A stretch of DNA of 36,617 nucleotides, taken from the NCBI GenBank assembly GCA_947857085.1, contig CANUDF010000010.1, positions 1 to 36,617 on the forward strand, in the 5' to 3' direction. A program made the position numbers and the translations under genes. Below are positions 34,004 to 36,617 of this stretch, piece after piece. Numbering within the stretch: position 1 is the first letter of the stretch; each line of letters begins with the position of its first letter. This DNA comes from Candidatus Gastranaerophilales bacterium. Lineage in GTDB: Bacteria > Cyanobacteriota > Vampirovibrionia > Gastranaerophilales > Gastranaerophilaceae. The notes under the pieces were generated by a model. The model was not told the origin of the DNA, made no database searches, and saw only the letters and a program-made list of their open reading frames with translations.

Positions 34004-34120
34004 GTAGGGGGGAACCCTAAGAAAAGGACGTTTTCCTTAGAGTTCCACTTCATACCTACAATGAAAGAATTGCTAAAATTAATTTAGCTAAAAGCTCTAG
34101 TATTACTAGGGCTTTTATTA
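34004..34120 (+). ncRNA. Putative small RNA of about 117 nt
   Basis: The predicted transcript begins with a long hairpin. GTAGG (34004-34008) pairs with CCTAC (34055-34059). After an asymmetric internal loop, GG-AAC pairs with GTT-CC. CTAAG (34017-34021) pairs with CTTAG (34036-34040) and AAAA with TTTT around a GGACG loop. A single-stranded AU-rich linker follows (34061-34089), containing an 8-codon frame MKELLKLI without a ribosome site. It ends in a strong terminator hairpin: AAAAGC-T-CTAGTA (34090-34102) with TACTAG-G-GCTTTT (34104-34116), then ATTATTG. No known RNA family recognised. Located 75 bases after hicB, so an antitoxin, regulatory or replication-control RNA is possible. Confidence 0.5.
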
Positions 34121-34192
34121 TTGTTACCAATAATACTTTCATAGCTTACCACGCCCCTCTCGTTCATTTCATTCATTGTCCTGTAACGGAGT

Positions 34193-34219
34193 GGTAGTAA
34201 GTTGTAGATACTTACTACC
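34193..34219. repeat. Perfect 10-bp inverted repeat
   Basis: GGTAGTAAGT pairs with ACTTACTACC around a 7-base loop (TGTAGAT). There is no T-run on either strand. On the minus strand the stop codon of the 42-codon frame lies within it. It could be a binding site or an RNA processing hairpin. Confidence 0.6.
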
Positions 34220-34343
34220 CAAGTAATCCCTGCAAGCCTATAATATAATCTCCTATTGCTTCAAACTGTGTATTAATTGCTTCAAGCGGTATTCCTGCCC
34301 CCCCCTGGGCAAAGACCTCTAATGATTTCATATATTTAAGCAT
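34215..34343 (-). CDS. Possible 42-residue peptide with a G8 tract
   Basis: The frame reads MLKYMKSLEVFAQGG, then AGIPLEAINTQFEAIG and DYIIGLQGLLG. The composition is coding-like: amphipathic, with a Gly-Gly turn at 14-15 that resembles a double-glycine leader site, though a short one. The GG is encoded by an uninterrupted run of eight G (C8 at 34298-34305 on plus), which is prone to length change. No ribosome site is seen, and a terminator-like hairpin lies just upstream. No transporter or processing gene is nearby. Confidence 0.3.
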   Translation of the reverse strand: MLKYMKSLEVFAQGGAGIPLEAINTQFEAIGDYIIGLQGLLG

Positions 34344-34351
34344 TTTAATCT

Positions 34352-34388
34352 AAAAAAGATGGTAATCCTTTCGGATACCATCTTTTAA
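34352..34388 (-). terminator. Strong hairpin terminator
   Basis: AAAAGATGGTA-(A)-TCC (34354-34368) pairs with GGA-TACCATCTTTT (34373-34386) around a 4-base loop, with one bulged A. On the minus strand it is followed by TTTTTTA, so it most likely ends the lipoprotein/membrane-protein transcript coming from the right. The plus strand has only four T. Confidence 0.65.
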
Positions 34389-34500
34389 GCTTATTTAATT
34401 AAAAAATATAAATTATGGTAAAAAATTTAAAAAAATTTTTCTTTGTAATCAATATATAAATTAATTTATTAATTTATATTATTTACTTTAATTTATAGCA

Positions 34501-34544
34501 TATGCACAACCTATGCAGACAAAATGCATTGTATATGCAACGTA
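34501..34544. repeat. Four tandem 11-bp-spaced TATGCA repeats in AT-rich DNA
   Basis: TATGCA, TATGCA, AATGCA and TATGCA start at 34501, 34512, 34523 and 34534, an exact 11-base period. The surrounding 34389-34633 is gene-free and almost entirely A/T. The arrangement is like iterons or helically phased protein-binding sites. No other content is seen in this stretch. Confidence 0.55.
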
Positions 34545-34633
34545 TTATATAAATTTATACATTGCATTATTATTGTATATTCAAATAGTAATATACAGAA
34601 TTTTTTATAATAATTTATTAATATTCAAAAAAT

Positions 34634-35109
34634 TTATACTTGTATATCTTCACTATTTTGTTTTTCCGGGGGTTTAAATAAAGCAACAAGCCATAATATC
34701 CCAGCTATAAAACCGAATATAGCTAAGATAATAGATAAATATCTATTTCCAATAAAATCAGGAAGAACCAAATTTTGATAACTTAATTCTAACTCTTTTT
34801 GCAATTTTAATTCAAGTAGTTTATTATGAATTTGGAGCAGAACCCCAGAAATAATTACTAACCCTGCAAAAAAATACGCTTTTAATTCAGATATATCAAA
34901 AGCGTCAAAAAATCTTTTTTTATAATTAAAAACTTTTAAAATTAAGACTGCAGTGACTGATAGTAAACACATAATATAATTGATTTTTTTTGTGGAGTTA
35001 CAGAGAGTAAAACAATTGGCAATACTCCCAAAATGAAAAGAATAAAAGCGTTAATTGCAAAAAATAACCTATTTATTTTGCCTTTTGGTGAAAAAATATT
35101 CTTATTCAT
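34634..35109 (-). pseudogene. Frameshifted membrane protein gene (DUF805-like N-terminus)
   Basis: The true start is ATG 35109, with AAGAGGA 7 bases upstream. The first frame reads MNKNIFSPKGKINRLFFAIN and a first membrane helix, then goes out of frame after TPQKK, stopping at 34942. A second frame (112 codons from 34972 to 34634) carries the remaining hydrophobic helices and a polar tail. Adding one A to the A8 run (34984-34991) joins them as PQKKINYIMCLLSVT, a protein of about 158 residues with four helices. The FSPKGKINR start resembles DUF805 proteins. It follows the lipoprotein gene by 23 bases. Confidence 0.6.
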
Positions 35110-35132
35110 TTATTAATCCTCTTATAAAATTA

Positions 35133-35570
35133 CTACATAATAACTTTGATATGTTGCTTAGTATCATCTACCGGAGGTTTGTTCCGTATTTCGTTATAGT
35201 ACTTTTGCTTAAATAAATTTATAGTCTTCTCTCTTTTAGCAACAGAAAAAGTGATTGTTTCGTTGCGGTTAGTAAAGGCTTTGCCTTCTGTTTGTCCGCC
35301 CATTAATTTTCCTGTAATGGCTCTGCCGTCAGAACAGGTCAAGTCAAAAGTCCACATTGGCGGTACATAAATTATCGATTTTCCTATGCACAGTGCACCT
35401 GTTTTGTTTGCTCTTACTTCAATAACTGCTCTAGCATAAAGCGGATCATAATAAGATTTTCCCGAAAAAGTTTCATTGTAATTATCATACTTTGCTGTAA
35501 TATTAGACGTACATCCTGAAACAATTAATGGTAATATTGCAAATAACATACAATAAAAAATCTTCTTCAT
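35133..35570 (-). CDS. Lipoprotein of unknown function
   Basis: 145 residues from ATG 35570, with AAGGAG 8 bases upstream. A lipoprotein signal peptide (MKKIFYCMLFAILPLIVSGC) has its lipobox cysteine at residue 20. The mature part has a GALCIGKSIIYVPPMWTFDLTC strand pair and a KREKTINLFKQKYY helix near the end. No known domain. An upstream in-frame start at 35663 is rejected because it would bury the signal peptide. It is probably co-transcribed with the membrane protein gene downstream. Confidence 0.7.
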   Translation of the reverse strand: MKKIFYCMLFAILPLIVSGCTSNITAKYDNYNETFSGKSYYDPLYARAVIEVRANKTGALCIGKSIIYVPPMWTFDLTCSDGRAITGKLMGGQTEGKAFTNRNETITFSVAKREKTINLFKQKYYNEIRNKPPVDDTKQHIKVIM

Positions 35571-35709
35571 ATCATACTCCTTTTTATATATTTTTACCAC
35601 AAAATCAACCAAAAGTGTTAGGGAAATATAACAAAAATAAACTAAAATTTGTATTATATCCATGTGGTTATATCGTTTTTAGATTTAAGAAGAAGAAAGA
35701 GGTACTTTT

Positions 35710-35997
35710 ATGTCTAATTTTATTTTGGAGTTAAGTGCAGGATTGAAAAAGATGTTTAGAGAAAAAATCAATATAGTAATTTTTCTTGTAATACTATCAC
35801 TCGGGTTTAATGTTTATAGTTATGTTGATATAAAAGGATCAATTACTGAGAACACAACTTTAATAAAAAAGAAAATTGACTACAGATATTTCAATACAAC
35901 TAAAACATTAGAACAAATCCATAATGTAGATGTCAACACATATAACGATGAGCTCAAACCCAAAATTAATCGTTATGTTTATTCAACAACTGCTTAA
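35710..35997 (+). CDS. Small single-pass membrane protein, unknown
   Basis: 95 residues with one transmembrane helix at about 21-39 (NIVIFLVILSLGFNVYSYV), a short amphipathic N-terminus and a polar C-terminal region likely outside the cytoplasm. AGAGGT lies 8 bases before ATG 35710. Divergent from the lipoprotein gene; its 3' end overlaps the convergent regulator-like ORF by 32 bases. No family recognised. Confidence 0.55.
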   Translation: MSNFILELSAGLKKMFREKINIVIFLVILSLGFNVYSYVDIKGSITENTTLIKKKIDYRYFNTTKTLEQIHNVDVNTYNDELKPKINRYVYSTTA

Positions 35998-36226
35998 TTT
36001 TTAAAATTTCATCCGTACTCAAACTGATATTATTTCCGGCTTGAGTATTTTTTTCAACGGTTTCTCCATATAACAGTTTGTCAATACTTATATCAACATT
36101 ACATTTTATTGCATTTACTTCATCTAAACTCGGTTCTTCAGAATTAAGAATAAATTTTTCAATTCTGCTTTCTTTTATTCCTGTTCTTCTGGCAAAATTA
36201 TAAGGTGTTTCCTCATTTTCAGACAA
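35966..36226 (-). CDS. XRE-like helix-turn-helix protein, N-terminus uncertain
   Basis: 86 residues from TTG 36226, which has AGGA 6 bases upstream. The segment NEETPYNFARRTGIKESRIEKFILNSEEPSLDEVNAI fits a Cro/CI-type helix-turn-helix, followed by a linker and a C-terminal LSTDEILKIKQLLNK helix. Upstream in the same frame the sequence still reads like protein (NWGKRLGQIL, the usual first helix), but two TAA codons separate it from ATG 36277. The original start has therefore probably been lost, leaving a shortened or inactive form. It may be the repressor of the decayed element. Confidence 0.5.
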   Translation of the reverse strand: MSENEETPYNFARRTGIKESRIEKFILNSEEPSLDEVNAIKCNVDISIDKLLYGETVEKNTQAGNNISLSTDEILKIKQLLNKHND

Positions 36227-36263
36227 AATTTGTCCTAAACGTTTACCCCAATTTTAAATTTAA

Positions 36264-36596
36264 AAGCGCTTTTTCATTCTTAATCAGAGCATGAGTATTT
36301 TCACAATTGTTAAAAAACTAGAAGAACGTAAACAAAAGAGCAAAATTTTATATAATAAATTGAGTTTAATTATGGCATTCTGCAACCAATTGCCAGAACT
36401 GTTCAGATTGGCGACACCGCAAGTAAAAAGAGAAATTATACAAACTTGCGTCCGAACCCTTACATATAATGGCGAAACCCTTAAAATAGAATTATTTCCA
36501 GTATTCTATAAGATGAAATACTGGAAAAATGTTAAAAATGGGGCGCCTGATGGGATTCGAACCCATGCATATCGGAACCACAATCCGAGGTCTTAA
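36264..36596 (+). pseudogene. C-terminal remnant of a probable serine recombinase
   Basis: The open frame begins abruptly after a stop at 36261 and has an ATG at 36291 without a ribosome site. KKLEERKQKSKILYNKL followed by FCNQLPELFRLATPQVKREIIQTC and a final YNGETLKIELFPVF strand pair resemble the coiled-coil and distal end of large serine recombinases. The catalytic and zinc-ribbon domains are absent. The last 18 codons run antisense through the tRNA-His gene and are not original protein sequence. It may mark the right end of an integrated element. Confidence 0.5.
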
Positions 36597-36615
36597 CCGC
36601 TTGACGACAGGCGCC
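36539..36615 (-). tRNA. tRNA-His (GTG)
   Basis: A 77-base cloverleaf on the minus strand. The acceptor includes the extra G-1 opposite C73, diagnostic of tRNA-His, and an encoded CCA (36541-36539). The anticodon stem TCGGA/TCCGA encloses the loop TTGTGGT with anticodon GTG. The T-arm GGGTTCGAATCCC is intact. Its 3' end faces the accessory island. Confidence 0.97.
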
Positions 36616-36617
36616 AT

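Noticed and set aside
33979-34130. 6S, SRP or tmRNA as identity of the putative small RNA
   Set aside because: The length is too short for 6S or tmRNA, and the SRP tetraloop and conserved internal-loop bases are absent.
36291-36596. A 101-codon protein ending GAPDGIRTHAYRNHNPRS
   Set aside because: The last 18 residues are antisense translation of tRNA-His, a well-known artefact (PDGIRTH). Only the part before about 36540 can be protein-derived, and it is a truncated remnant.
1-36617. CRISPR array or Cas genes, rRNA operon, insertion sequences with transposases
   Set aside because: No regularly spaced direct repeats of 24-40 bases, no rRNA-like sequence and no DDE or HUH transposase motif was seen on either strand.

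Overview
The window is AT-rich, uses the standard code (TGA is a stop) and has TTGACA/TATAAT-type promoters. The cell looks diderm: an AsmA-type periplasmic protein, an autotransporter with a C-terminal barrel ending in Phe, and a lipobox protein. Together with NifU/NifS as the iron-sulfur system, a cyanobacterial-style GshB, split glycine decarboxylase (GcvPB) and small proteins of unrecognised, apparently lineage-restricted type, this best fits a gut member of the non-photosynthetic cyanobacterial sister group (Melainabacteria/Vampirovibrionia, Gastranaerophilales). That assignment is an inference from gene content, not a database result.

Positions 1-31,000 are a dense chromosomal backbone of short operons with overlapping stops and starts. 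On the minus strand at the left are YjbQ and a metal-ligand-less amidohydrolase-like protein, then obgE, divergent from tsaD. Next come a small hypothetical, gshB and a UPF0173 hydrolase (minus), divergent from ribD and a MEMO1-family gene (plus). dnaX (minus) is divergent from ldcA (plus). nifU-nifS follow, then a repeat-containing secreted protein. A long minus-strand run (sigma factor, gcvPB, a CoA-activase-related protein, a membrane protein, miaA, an AsmA-like giant) is divergent from a two-domain UspA gene and a sugar-ABC permease pair. Two TPR proteins, a lineage-type protein and a HAD phosphatase lead to a large autotransporter split by a one-base frameshift.

Positions 32,100-36,540 form an accessory island ending at a tRNA-His gene. 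It holds two toxin-antitoxin operons (higBA, hicAB), each preceded by the same ~116-119 bp repeat. It also holds a probable small RNA gene with its own promoter and terminator, several strong hairpins, an 11-bp-periodic repeat array in AT-rich DNA, a frameshifted membrane protein gene next to a lipoprotein gene, a small regulator-like ORF, and the C-terminal remnant of a probable serine recombinase running antisense into tRNA-His. This looks like a decayed integrated element.

The most general signal is in transcription and translation starts. Eight genes (tsaD, ribD, MEMO1, dnaX, the first ABC permease, a TPR gene, higB, hicA) have no Shine-Dalgarno sequence and carry a -10 hexamer exactly 6 bases before the ATG, which puts +1 on the A of the start codon. 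Other genes have clear AGGAGG-type sites. The window therefore suggests a systematic two-class scheme: leaderless mRNAs with N6-spaced promoters, and leadered mRNAs with Shine-Dalgarno sites.
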